From Parasedimentitalea huanghaiensis (GTDB lineage Bacteria; Pseudomonadota; Alphaproteobacteria; Rhodobacterales; Rhodobacteraceae): a stretch of 64,000 nt of DNA. Location of the stretch: assembly GCF_009753675.1 (NCBI RefSeq), contig NZ_WQLV01000011.1, positions 62,001 to 126,000 of the forward strand. Direction: 5' to 3'. The notes under the pieces are model-generated. The model did no database searches, was not told the origin of the DNA, and saw only the letters and a list, made by a program, of their open reading frames with translations. Within the stretch, counting starts at the first letter, position 1. Each line of letters begins with the position of its first letter. The translations under genes were made by a program, and so were the position numbers. This document shows, piece after piece, positions 8,121-16,100 of the stretch.

Positions 8121-8534
8121 ATGGTCTTTCCAAATGTTCTCTCGACCACCCGTCGAGCATTTACCGCCGCAATGGCTGCTGGGATACTGCTTACCCTACC
8201 CGTTCAAGCCGCGGAATTGGTGATGGTAGAACAGCCTAACTGTGAATGGTGCGCACGCTGGGACGAGGAAATCGGCCCAATCTATCCCAAAACCAGTGAA
8301 GGCCGCTTTGCGCCACTGCGGCGGGTAGATCTGCGTGATCTGCCCGGTGAACTAGACGTTGCACGCCGAGTTAACTTCACCCCAACGTTCTTGATTATTG
8401 AAGATCAACGTGAAATTGGCCGGTTGGAAGGCTATCCAGGCGAAGATTTCTTTTGGCCGGTGATCGCTCAGTTGTTAAGTAAGCATGCCGGGTATGTTGC
8501 AGAGGATGCAACACCCAAGGATCCCGGCAGCTAA
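8121..8534 (+). CDS. soxS: SoxS, periplasmic thioredoxin-like protein
   Basis: SoxS-type proteins are exported thioredoxin-fold proteins. In Paracoccus they are reported to act on the SoxY carrier thiol and so keep the Sox system active. The 137-aa product has a signal peptide (TTRRAFTAAMAAGILL, cleaved near VQAA). The redox motif is CEWC in EQPNCEWCARW, and a cis-Pro segment FTPTFLII follows. I chose the ATG at 8121, preceded by AGGTGG, over an in-frame start 75 nt upstream that would place sequence before the signal peptide and across the operator. soxR follows after 57 nt, probably in the same transcript. Confidence 0.9.
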   Translation: MVFPNVLSTTRRAFTAAMAAGILLTLPVQAAELVMVEQPNCEWCARWDEEIGPIYPKTSEGRFAPLRRVDLRDLPGELDVARRVNFTPTFLIIEDQREIGRLEGYPGEDFFWPVIAQLLSKHAGYVAEDATPKDPGS

Positions 8535-8591
8535 TGGCACCGTTTCGCATGTCTGACGGCGAGTGCGAGCCCAGATAAGGAGAAGACACAG

Positions 8592-8927
8592 ATGGCACTA
8601 CCTCAGTTTTCCTCTGATATGGCTTCGGACGAATTGGACGCCATGGTCGATAATGCAACACTGGCCTCCAATTTTTTGAAGGCGATCAGCCATGAAGGCC
8701 GCCTGATGATCCTGTGCCATCTGGTAACAGGCGAGAAATCAGTCACCGAGTTGGAAGATTTACTGTCAGCCCGTCAGGCCGCCGTATCGCAGCAACTGTC
8801 GCGGTTGCGACTCGAGGGATTGGTGATTCCCCGCCGCGACGGCAAAGTGATTTACTATCGGCTGGCAGATGAACGCCCTCGGCGCATTCTTGAAGTGGTC
8901 TATGAATTGTTCTGCAAAAACGACTGA
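8592..8927 (+). CDS. soxR: SoxR, ArsR-family persulfide-sensing repressor
   Basis: This is a 111-aa winged-helix repressor of the ArsR/SmtB superfamily. In Paracoccus and Pseudaminobacter SoxR represses sox genes. The SqrR/BigR relatives sense persulfides by forming a tetrasulfide bond between two cysteines. The protein has exactly two Cys residues, Cys42 (MILCHL) and Cys108 (LFCKN), matching the sensor pair positions of SqrR (41 and 107). The recognition helix lies around QAAVSQQLSRLR (62-73). AAGGAG precedes the ATG. Its 3' end overlaps the tail of the convergent, broken phosphotransferase gene by 28 nt. The likely targets are the ATTC-N8-GAAT sites in this window. Confidence 0.92.
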   Translation: MALPQFSSDMASDELDAMVDNATLASNFLKAISHEGRLMILCHLVTGEKSVTELEDLLSARQAAVSQQLSRLRLEGLVIPRRDGKVIYYRLADERPRRILEVVYELFCKND

Positions 8928-9798
8928 TCCTCGGCCAGCAGATCCAGAACCCGTTTGGCCACAGCCGTCTGCTCCGCAGGGGCGGCCTCCCCAGCCAGAA
9001 CAATCGCAGCGTTCCACAATGCCCACCCCATAGCGCGCTGCCAGCAATCCAACCCCAGTGGTAAAGCCGATGCAAACTCTTTGCGGCAAGTTTTGTCCAG
9101 ATGCGTCCAGGCAATCACCAGATCACAAGCTGGATCACCTACCGCCACCAACCCGAAGTCAATCACGCCAGACAAGCGCCCGTTCGTAGTCAGCAAATTC
9201 CTGGGAGCTATATCTCCATGCACCCAAACAGGTGGGGACTGCCAAGTGCTAGTCAAGGCTTGCTCCCAGATCCGTAATAAGCTGCCCTGACACTGTGTCT
9301 TAAGTTGTTTCAAGGCCGACAGGGTCTCAGTTTCGTAAACTCGCAGATCTCCGCCACGGTAAAAGTTTTCAACTCCGGGCAGCAGACCAGTTAGTGTAGG
9401 GCTCTGCTGCAGCTTACCGAGATACTGGCCAAGATCGCGCGCTAAGATCGGATCTGTAATCAACGCGGTAGCGTCAATTGGGGCACCTTCCACCCAATGC
9501 AAAATGGAACACGAATAGGGATATCCATACCCTGCCGCCCCATAGCGTAAAAATTTGGCAACTGAACCGATGGTTGGGAAGTCAGCCGACATAGCCCCAG
9601 TTTTTCACGTTTGATCTGCGGTTCATATCGCTTCGCGGACGGCACACGTACCACATAACTATCACCAAGTCGAAAACTGCGGTTGTTCCACCCTCCGGGC
9701 TGGATTGCCTGAATAGACAATCCGCTAAATTGGGGGAATTGATCACCAATTAGGGCCCTGACCTGTCTGCGGCCGACATAAATTCTGTCATCCACCAA
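8900..9798 (-). pseudogene. Aminoglycoside/choline-kinase-like phosphotransferase, frameshifted
   Basis: Two minus-strand reading frames together make one APH-family phosphotransferase of about 300 aa. The N-terminal part (about 9798 to 9540) contains PGGWNNRSFRLGDSYVVRVPS and runs to FYAMGRQG. The rest, in the adjacent frame (about 9540 to 8900), starts GYGYPYSCSILHWVEG and holds the catalytic loop WVHGDIAPRNLL and metal motif VIDFGLVAVGDP. The frame change falls near the C4 run at 9538-9541. It is one base indel, either a true inactivating mutation or a sequencing error. Catalytic residues are all preserved, which suggests recent loss or error. Substrate unknown. Start GTG 9795 or TTG 9798 is a guess. 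Confidence 0.75.
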
Positions 9799-9879
9799 AA
9801 CTCTACCTTGCAAACAAACATTCAAAAAATGCACTATGTGCTTGGATATGATTTTGGCACCTACTGGGGGACCCCGTCC

Positions 9880-10938
9880 ATGCTGGATTTCCTGACTGAC
9901 AGTCAAACCGTTGCCATTATTGGTTTGATCGGCGGCCTTTTGCTGGGTCTTGCAGCTCGACTGGGACGGTTCTGCACTCTTGGTGCGATCGAAGATCTGT
10001 TATACGGCGGATCCAGTCTACGTATGCGAATGTGGGTCCTGGCGATTGGTGTGGCCGTAATCGGCAGCTTTTCCTTGATCAGTCAAGGACTGCTGGACGA
10101 AACTGAAACTTTCTACCTGTCGATCCGCTGGATGCCTGCCGCCTCGATCTTGGGTGGTCTGATGTTCGGCTACGGCATGGCGCTGTCCGGCAACTGTGGA
10201 TATGGCGCGATTGCCCGGCTGGGCGGAGGAGATCTCCGCAGCTTTGTCATTGTATTGGTGATGGGCGTTTCCACCTATGTTGCTTTAGCCGGCCCTTTGG
10301 CACCGCTGCGCAATTACCTATTCTTGCAAGAAGCCGTCACGTCTGAGTTGCCGCCGGGCCTGATCCACCATGTGGCAACCTTGACCGGTTTACCTTTGGC
10401 CGGGCTTGGTATCAGCGCCGGTTTTGTAATTGTCATCGCCGCTCTCTCAAATGCTGAATTTCGCCAAGATTATAGCGCGATATTCTGGTCGGTCGTTGTT
10501 GGGGTTGCCGTCGTTACGGGTTGGGCTGGCAGTTATTACATACACCTGAACGGGTTTGATGCGCTGCCGGTTGTCTCACATTCTTTTTCAGCCCCATTGG
10601 GCGAAACCATCTTATGGACCATGACCGGCAGCCTGCGACCGTTGTCCTTTGCGGTTGGATCGGTCGTAGGAGTTTGGGTTGGCGCCTTCGTCGGATCATT
10701 GATCAAAGGCCATTTTCGCTGGGAAGCCTGCGATGATCCGCGTGAGTTACGCCGCCAGATCATCGGGGCCGCTATCATGGGCGTTGGTGCGGTGGTCGCC
10801 ATGGGCTGTACAATTGGACAGGGGTTATCTGCATTTTCGGTACTGTCGATATCTGCACCAGTCACCTTTCTGGCAATTTTCGTCGGCGCTGCAATTGGCC
10901 TGCGTCAGCTCATTGAAGGCTTTAAGCTAACCAGCTAA
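9880..10938 (+). CDS. soxT: SoxT/YeeE-type thiosulfate or sulfur-compound transporter
   Basis: This polytopic membrane protein of the YeeE/YedE family has about ten hydrophobic segments and 352 aa from the chosen start. Family members such as TsuA import thiosulfate through a relay of conserved cysteines. Here the cysteine motifs are RFCTLGAIED, SGNCGYGAIARLGGGDLR and MGCTIGQGLSA. Homologues beside sox genes are called SoxT and have been tied to sulfur sensing through SoxR as well as transport. The ATG at 9880 follows GGGGGA and begins just before the first TM helix. An upstream in-frame ATG at 9829 is possible but lacks a clear ribosome site. It diverges from the broken phosphotransferase. 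Confidence 0.85.
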   Translation: MLDFLTDSQTVAIIGLIGGLLLGLAARLGRFCTLGAIEDLLYGGSSLRMRMWVLAIGVAVIGSFSLISQGLLDETETFYLSIRWMPAASILGGLMFGYGMALSGNCGYGAIARLGGGDLRSFVIVLVMGVSTYVALAGPLAPLRNYLFLQEAVTSELPPGLIHHVATLTGLPLAGLGISAGFVIVIAALSNAEFRQDYSAIFWSVVVGVAVVTGWAGSYYIHLNGFDALPVVSHSFSAPLGETILWTMTGSLRPLSFAVGSVVGVWVGAFVGSLIKGHFRWEACDDPRELRRQIIGAAIMGVGAVVAMGCTIGQGLSAFSVLSISAPVTFLAIFVGAAIGLRQLIEGFKLTS

Positions 10939-10964
10939 AATCCCAGTCTATGACTTCACGCCCC

Positions 10965-10978
10965 CACACGCATGTGTG
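10965..10978. promoter_or_regulatory. Dyad upstream of the DUF302 gene, weak SoxR-like core
   Basis: CACAC-GCAT-GTGTG is an inverted repeat 56 nt before the DUF302 start. Its core GCATGTGT equals the spacer of the soxB operator, but the ATTC/GAAT outer arms are missing. It may be a degenerate operator or a coincidence. Confidence 0.35.
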
Positions 10979-11033
10979 ACCCAAGCGGCCTGCTTTTTTG
11001 TATAAAATGGCAAGACTTATTCGGAGTTACACC

Positions 11034-11510
11034 ATGAACCTGAAATTCCTTTTACCCACAGTGCTCCTTTGCGCTGTTGCCAGCGGGTCTTTGGCTGGCA
11101 ATCTCCGACCGCGTGAGGGTTGGGTGGTCCTGGAAACCACCAAAACGTATAGCCAACTGATTGACGACGTGAAAACCGCCTCCAAATCAAACGGCATGGG
11201 CATAGTCACTCAGGCAGGTCCAACCAAAGCCGCCGCAAATCGCGGAATAGCCATCCCGGGTAACCGGGTCATTGGCATTTTCAACAATGATTTTGCGGTT
11301 AGGGTCCTTGCCACATCTACGGCTGCCATGATTGAGGCCCCAATCCGTCTTTATGTCACAGAAGAGACTGACGGCCATGCAACCCTATCTTACAAGATGC
11401 CCAGCCATGTCTTTTCACCCTACTTCAGCGAAGGTGGTATTGAGTTGGTTACTTTGGCAAATGAACTGGACCAAAAATTTAGCACAATCACTCAGCAAGC
11501 GGTCGAATAA
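11034..11510 (+). CDS. Secreted DUF302 domain protein
   Basis: This is a 158-aa protein with a clear signal peptide (MNLKFLLPTVLLCAVASGSLAG) followed by one DUF302 domain of about 130 aa. DUF302 folds are small alpha/beta domains found near thiosulfate and sulfide oxidation genes and with heavy-metal genes; no biochemical role is settled. The start at 11034 is preceded by CGGAG, and the longer frame at 10998 would add a charged tail before the signal peptide. It lies 95 nt after soxT on the same strand, so a sulfur-related periplasmic job is plausible by context only. Confidence 0.75.
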   Translation: MNLKFLLPTVLLCAVASGSLAGNLRPREGWVVLETTKTYSQLIDDVKTASKSNGMGIVTQAGPTKAAANRGIAIPGNRVIGIFNNDFAVRVLATSTAAMIEAPIRLYVTEETDGHATLSYKMPSHVFSPYFSEGGIELVTLANELDQKFSTITQQAVE

Positions 11511-11658
11511 CGAACCATAACCAGCGACAAATGTCGCACGACACAAGCCCGGTCCATGTCGTTTCGATGCATACATTTGGTCACACTGACGTGATTGGGC
11601 TTGCACCTAAGTCGCTACTCCGCAATCTCGCACCCTAGCGAACAACGGAGAGCGCATA

Positions 11659-13272
11659 ATGACCACCCCCACCCGCGCAGCGGATGTTTTGGCCCGGCGG
11701 CTGTATCAAGCCGGTTGCCGTCACGCCTTTGGAATGCCAGGAGGTGAGGTACTAACACTTGTGGATGCATTGCAAGCGGCTGGCATCACGTTCCACTTGG
11801 CCAAACACGAAAACTGCGCCGGATTTATGGGCGAAGCGGTCCATCACAGTGATGGTGCCCCAGCCATTTTGGTTGCCACCCTTGGCCCTGGTGCGCTGAA
11901 CGGTGTCAATGTGGTTGCCAATGCTCATCAGGACCGGGTGCCAATGCTGGTGCTGACCGGATGTGTCGATGCCGCTGAAGAGCTCAACTACACCCATCAG
12001 GTGCTTGACCATCAAGCCGTGTTTGCTCCGATCACCAAGGCCACGTTTCGGCTCAACGCCGAAGCCGCAGATTTGATCGCAGACAAGGCCGTTGCTATTG
12101 CAACAACCCCGCGTAACGGACCCGTTCATATTGATGTCCCAATATCTGTTGCCGATGCCCCCGCCACAGACGGCGGCATTCGCCGCGCGCCTGCAAGAGC
12201 TACTGTGCCAGACAGCGCGGCCTTAGCGCAGGCGCGTGATTGGCTATCCGGCAGCAAACGACCTATTGCTATTATTGGCCTGGACGCGTTGCAAGAAAAT
12301 GCTGGCGACGCAATCAAATCGTTTCTGGAAACCTTCCAGATTCCTTTTATCACAACCTACAAGGCCAAGGGTATCCTGCCCGAGGACCACGCCTTATGCT
12401 TGGGGGGAGCGGGCTTGTCGCCTTTGGCCGACACCCACCTTCTGCCCCTTCTGCATGATGCCGATCTGGTGGTTTGTATTGGCTATGACCCAATAGAAAT
12501 GCGCCCCGGCTGGCGCGATGTCTGGGACTTAACCCGGCAAAACGTCATCGACATTACCCCAGAGCCTAACCTGCACTACATGCATCAGGCGCAGCTGAGT
12601 TTTGTCACGGCCATCTCCCCCACACTAACCGCGCTAGGCGCGGGAACGACGACACATGCTATTCGGGATGATGGTCAGCCCGAAGCCGCCAAGGCCGCGT
12701 TGAAAAAGGCTTTCCCTCAGGATGATAATTGGGGGCCAGCTGCCGTCATCGCAGAATCCCGTGCGGTGTTGCCGAAGGGGACACTGGCCACTGCAGACAG
12801 CGGTGCCCACCGTATCCTTCTGTCGCAAATGTGGGACTGTGAAGAACCGCGCGGATTGATACAATCTTCCGGCCTGTGCACCATGGGCTGCGCAGTGCCG
12901 ATGGCCATTGGCCGCAAACTGGCGCAGCCCGATAGGCCTGTCATCAGTTTTTCCGGTGATGCTGGTTTCCTGATGGTGGCGGGTGAGCTGGCCACTGCAG
13001 CAGAAATGCAGATCGCACCCATTTTTCTGGTCTTTGTCGACGCCAGCCTTGCGCTGATTGAGTTGAAACAACGTCAACGACAAATGGCCAATGCAGCAGT
13101 GGATTTTGGTCGTCACGACTTTGCAGCTATGGGACGGGCCTTTGGCGGTAACGGTGTCACGGTACGCAATCGCAAAGAGTTGCGCGCAGCTTTGACTGAT
13201 GCCATGACTGCGCAGCACTTTACTGTAATTGCAGCAGAAATCGAACCTGGAGGCTATGATGGCCGGATCTGA
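11659..13272 (+). CDS. Thiamine diphosphate-dependent enzyme, acetolactate-synthase-like, substrate unknown
   Basis: The protein is 537 aa with the three-domain ThDP fold. The N-terminal pyrimidine-binding domain carries the cofactor-activating Glu51 in AKHEN. The middle domain is nucleotide-binding-like (RPIAIIGLDALQ). The C-terminal ThDP/Mg domain has GDAGFLMVAGELATA and FVDASLALIELKQ. The usual GDG is GDA and the usual NN pair reads VD, so metal ligands differ slightly from true acetolactate synthase. Its stop overlaps the start of a CaiB/BaiF CoA-transferase gene by 14 nt. That pairing recalls oxalyl-CoA decarboxylase with formyl-CoA transferase, or a 2-hydroxyacyl-CoA lyase, but neither identity is proven. 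ACGGAGAG precedes the ATG. Confidence 0.8.
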   Translation: MTTPTRAADVLARRLYQAGCRHAFGMPGGEVLTLVDALQAAGITFHLAKHENCAGFMGEAVHHSDGAPAILVATLGPGALNGVNVVANAHQDRVPMLVLTGCVDAAEELNYTHQVLDHQAVFAPITKATFRLNAEAADLIADKAVAIATTPRNGPVHIDVPISVADAPATDGGIRRAPARATVPDSAALAQARDWLSGSKRPIAIIGLDALQENAGDAIKSFLETFQIPFITTYKAKGILPEDHALCLGGAGLSPLADTHLLPLLHDADLVVCIGYDPIEMRPGWRDVWDLTRQNVIDITPEPNLHYMHQAQLSFVTAISPTLTALGAGTTTHAIRDDGQPEAAKAALKKAFPQDDNWGPAAVIAESRAVLPKGTLATADSGAHRILLSQMWDCEEPRGLIQSSGLCTMGCAVPMAIGRKLAQPDRPVISFSGDAGFLMVAGELATAAEMQIAPIFLVFVDASLALIELKQRQRQMANAAVDFGRHDFAAMGRAFGGNGVTVRNRKELRAALTDAMTAQHFTVIAAEIEPGGYDGRI

Positions 13273-14455
13273 ACTCTTGCCTCATGGCGCACTGCACGGG
13301 ATCAAGGTCCTTGATCTGTCGCGTATTTTGGCTGGGCCAACCTGCACCCAACTGCTGGGAGATCTTGGTGCGACGGTGATCAAAGTGGAAAACCCAAAAT
13401 CCGGCGGTGACGACACCCGCCAGTGGGGCCCGCCCTATGTAATGGATAAAGATGGCAACGACACGGATATGTCGGCCTATTTCATGTCTGCCAACCGTAA
13501 CAAACGATCTGTGGCCATTGATATTGCCAGTGCGGATGGGCAGCAGTTCATCCGAAAGCTGGCCGCACAAGCGGACATACTGATCGAAAACTTCAAACCC
13601 GGCGGGTTGAAGAAATACGGCTTGGATTATGATAGCCTCAAAGGTGAATTTCCCCGGCTGATCTATTGTTCAATTTCAGGATACGGCCAGACCGGTCCGC
13701 ACTCCCATAAACCTGGCTACGATCTTATGGCGCAGGGGTATGGCGGGCTCATGTCACTCACTGGAGAGCCTAAGGGCGAACCGATGAAGGTTGGTGTAGG
13801 CATCGCGGATGTGATGTGCGGCATGTATGCAACCGTTGGCATCCTTGCAGCCTTACGTCACCAAGATCAAACCGGCGAAGGTCAGCAGGTTGATATTGCG
13901 TTGGTGGACAGTCAGATTGCCTGGCTAATCAACGAAGGCGTCAACTATTTGACTTCAGGGGATCTGCCTCAACGACGTGGTAACGGTCACCCAAACATCG
14001 TGCCCTACGGAGTTTACCAGACCGCTGATGGTCACGTGATTCTGGCAGTGGGAAACGACAGCCAGTTTGGCCGGTTCCTCGAATTTCTAGGTCTTCAAGG
14101 GTTGGCCGGTGATCCTCGGTTTGCAACCAATCCGGCCCGGCTCGAACATCGGTTGGCGCTGGATGATGTTTTGATCCCGGCCGTACAACGCCACACAACT
14201 CAAGACATGATCACTGCGATGGAAGCCCGCAAAGTTCCTGCCGGACCGGTACAGGATTTAGAGACACTCTTTAGTTCGGATCAAGTGGCAGCACGCGGTA
14301 TGAAAATTGAAATGCAATCGGATGCTGGACCCGTACATTTAATTGGTAATCCGCTGAAGCTCTCGCGAACCCCAGTGACCTATCGGTATGCGCCGAAGTG
14401 CTGTGGCGCTGACAGCGACGAGATTCTGTCTTCTGAAAGTCCGTTTGATATCTAA
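13259..14455 (+). CDS. CaiB/BaiF (class III) CoA-transferase
   Basis: Class III CoA-transferases exchange CoA between carboxylic acids through an aspartyl-CoA intermediate. The 398-aa protein begins with the family opening LHGIKVLDLSRILAGPTCTQLLGDLGA and includes KVENP, ENFKPG and GYGQTGPHSHKPGYDLMAQGYGG. The Asp in GYDLMAQ fits the catalytic aspartate region. Two ATGs occur in tandem (13256 and 13259), and the second has better spacing from GGAGG at 13249. The gene overlaps the ThDP enzyme upstream, so the two are made together. Substrates cannot be read from sequence. Confidence 0.88.
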   Translation: MAGSELLPHGALHGIKVLDLSRILAGPTCTQLLGDLGATVIKVENPKSGGDDTRQWGPPYVMDKDGNDTDMSAYFMSANRNKRSVAIDIASADGQQFIRKLAAQADILIENFKPGGLKKYGLDYDSLKGEFPRLIYCSISGYGQTGPHSHKPGYDLMAQGYGGLMSLTGEPKGEPMKVGVGIADVMCGMYATVGILAALRHQDQTGEGQQVDIALVDSQIAWLINEGVNYLTSGDLPQRRGNGHPNIVPYGVYQTADGHVILAVGNDSQFGRFLEFLGLQGLAGDPRFATNPARLEHRLALDDVLIPAVQRHTTQDMITAMEARKVPAGPVQDLETLFSSDQVAARGMKIEMQSDAGPVHLIGNPLKLSRTPVTYRYAPKCCGADSDEILSSESPFDI

Positions 14456-14504
14456 GCCCAAACAGCCTGTCACATTTTAACAGGTCAAGTGTTACAGAAA
14501 TGAA

Positions 14505-14555
14505 CAAAGCCGCGTCCCTGCCTGCACGCAAATGCAGTAAGGGGGCGCGGCTTTG
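14505..14555. terminator. Long stem-loop after the CoA-transferase gene
   Basis: A stem of about 14-15 bp (14505-14519 with 541-555 of the same kilobase, one G-U pair) encloses a loop with its own small CTGCA/TGCAG hairpin. It sits 50 nt after the CoA-transferase stop. No T tract follows, so it is either an intrinsic terminator of weak form or a transcript-stabilising structure. A smaller CCTGT/ACAGG hairpin precedes it at 14466-14484. Confidence 0.5.
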
Positions 14556-14702
14556 GCGTAAAACCCCTTATCATTGACATAAACCGCAACAATTTCGGTG
14601 CAGATACACACGCCCCTTCACCAATGCGAGAGCGGGCGTCGCCGGCAGCACAGCCATGATTTAAAGTTCTCTCAAACAATAGCAAAACCTGTATTCGCAA
14701 AG

Positions 14703-16079
14703 ATGGGACCCATTATGATGCAAGATATCTTTGGACAAGACACCAGCCTGACAGAACAGTCTGCACTTCGCGACTGGAATTCCGTGCAGATGGGGGTTCT
14801 TGCCCATGCGGCCGCAACGCCGACACATCTAATGGCCCTATTGTCCGCAGAGCCAGGGTTTGCCTTGGGTCAGGCCTGCAAGGGTATGTTCTATTTGCTG
14901 TTAGGGCGCTCAGAGTTAATCAGCATAGCACAAGAGGCTCTTACCGCAGCTAAAGCAGGTTATGATAGTGCCCTCCCCCGTGAACGACTGTATATCGAAG
15001 CGTTAGAAATCTGGCTGTCCGGGCGGCCTTCGGGCGCCATCGCCAAAATGGAACACGTACTTCGCAACCACCCCGAAGATGCGCTGGCTATGAAATTGAG
15101 CCATTCGATCCGGTTTATCCTTGGCGATGCAGCGGGCATGCGGCGTTCCATTGAACGGGTCATGCCGTCATATGCCCCAGAACACCCCGGACGGGGGTAT
15201 CTGCTCGGATGTCACGCCTTTGCTCTGGAAGAAACCGGATCGTATGAAAAAGCTGGGATTGCTGGGCGACAGGCGCTGTGGATGGCACCTGATGACGCAT
15301 GGGGATTACATGCAGTTGCGCATGTACATGACATGACTGGCAATGCCTCAGCTGGGCTGGAATGGCTGCAAGGGCGAGAAGCGGCCTGGGCGCACTGCAA
15401 CAATTTTCGCTACCACGTCTGGTGGCATAAGGCGCTGATGCATCTGGATTTGGGCCAGTTTGACCATGTGTTTGACCTGTATGATCACGAAGTGCGCAAA
15501 GACAAAACCGACGACTATCGCGACATTTCCAATGCCACCTCACTTCTGATGCGATTGCAACTTGACGGAATAAACGTCGGCAACCGTTGGGAAGAACTGT
15601 CAGAACTTTCGGCCAACCGAACCGAGGACGGCTGCTTGATATTTGCTGATCTGCATTATCTGTTGGCGCTGGTCGGTCACGACCAGCAAAGCGCCACCAA
15701 CCGACTGGTGAAGCGTATCCATGCGGATGCGCAAAACCGTCCCGACGACATGGGACAACGCATGGCGGACCCAGGGTGCGCAATGGCGTCTGGCCTCGAA
15801 GCCTTTGGGGACGGTGATTATAACGGTGCTTTCAACCATCTATCTGGCGCCCACGGGTCGCTACAGCTGGCTGGGGGTAGCCATGCCCAACGTGATGTGT
15901 TTGAACGCATCACAATTGACGCAGGCCTGCGCGCCGGACGACTGGACGCAGTTGAAACACTCTTGGATGACCGCCGTGCAAAACGAGGTGGTGCTGAGGA
16001 CAATTACGCATTGGCACGACGGAATTTGATTACCGCAGGTCGTGGCACTGATAGTGCACACAGCATGCCTGCAGAATAA
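14703..16079 (+). CDS. TTC38-like tetratricopeptide repeat protein
   Basis: The predicted cytosolic protein is about 458 aa and resembles the TTC38 (tetratricopeptide repeat 38) family. It has repeated helical pairs and the family segment LHAVAHVHDMTGNASAGLEW followed by HVWWHKALMHLDLGQ. The biochemical role of this family is unknown. Starts at 14703, 14715 or 14718 are all possible; ribosome signals are poor, and the upstream extension to 14598 looks non-coding. opgC begins 21 nt after the stop, so it is probably co-transcribed with the glucan genes. That makes an accessory role conceivable, but this rests only on position. Confidence 0.75.
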   Translation: MGPIMMQDIFGQDTSLTEQSALRDWNSVQMGVLAHAAATPTHLMALLSAEPGFALGQACKGMFYLLLGRSELISIAQEALTAAKAGYDSALPRERLYIEALEIWLSGRPSGAIAKMEHVLRNHPEDALAMKLSHSIRFILGDAAGMRRSIERVMPSYAPEHPGRGYLLGCHAFALEETGSYEKAGIAGRQALWMAPDDAWGLHAVAHVHDMTGNASAGLEWLQGREAAWAHCNNFRYHVWWHKALMHLDLGQFDHVFDLYDHEVRKDKTDDYRDISNATSLLMRLQLDGINVGNRWEELSELSANRTEDGCLIFADLHYLLALVGHDQQSATNRLVKRIHADAQNRPDDMGQRMADPGCAMASGLEAFGDGDYNGAFNHLSGAHGSLQLAGGSHAQRDVFERITIDAGLRAGRLDAVETLLDDRRAKRGGAEDNYALARRNLITAGRGTDSAHSMPAE

Positions 16080-16100
16080 TTTGAAAGGCATGTAATTCAG

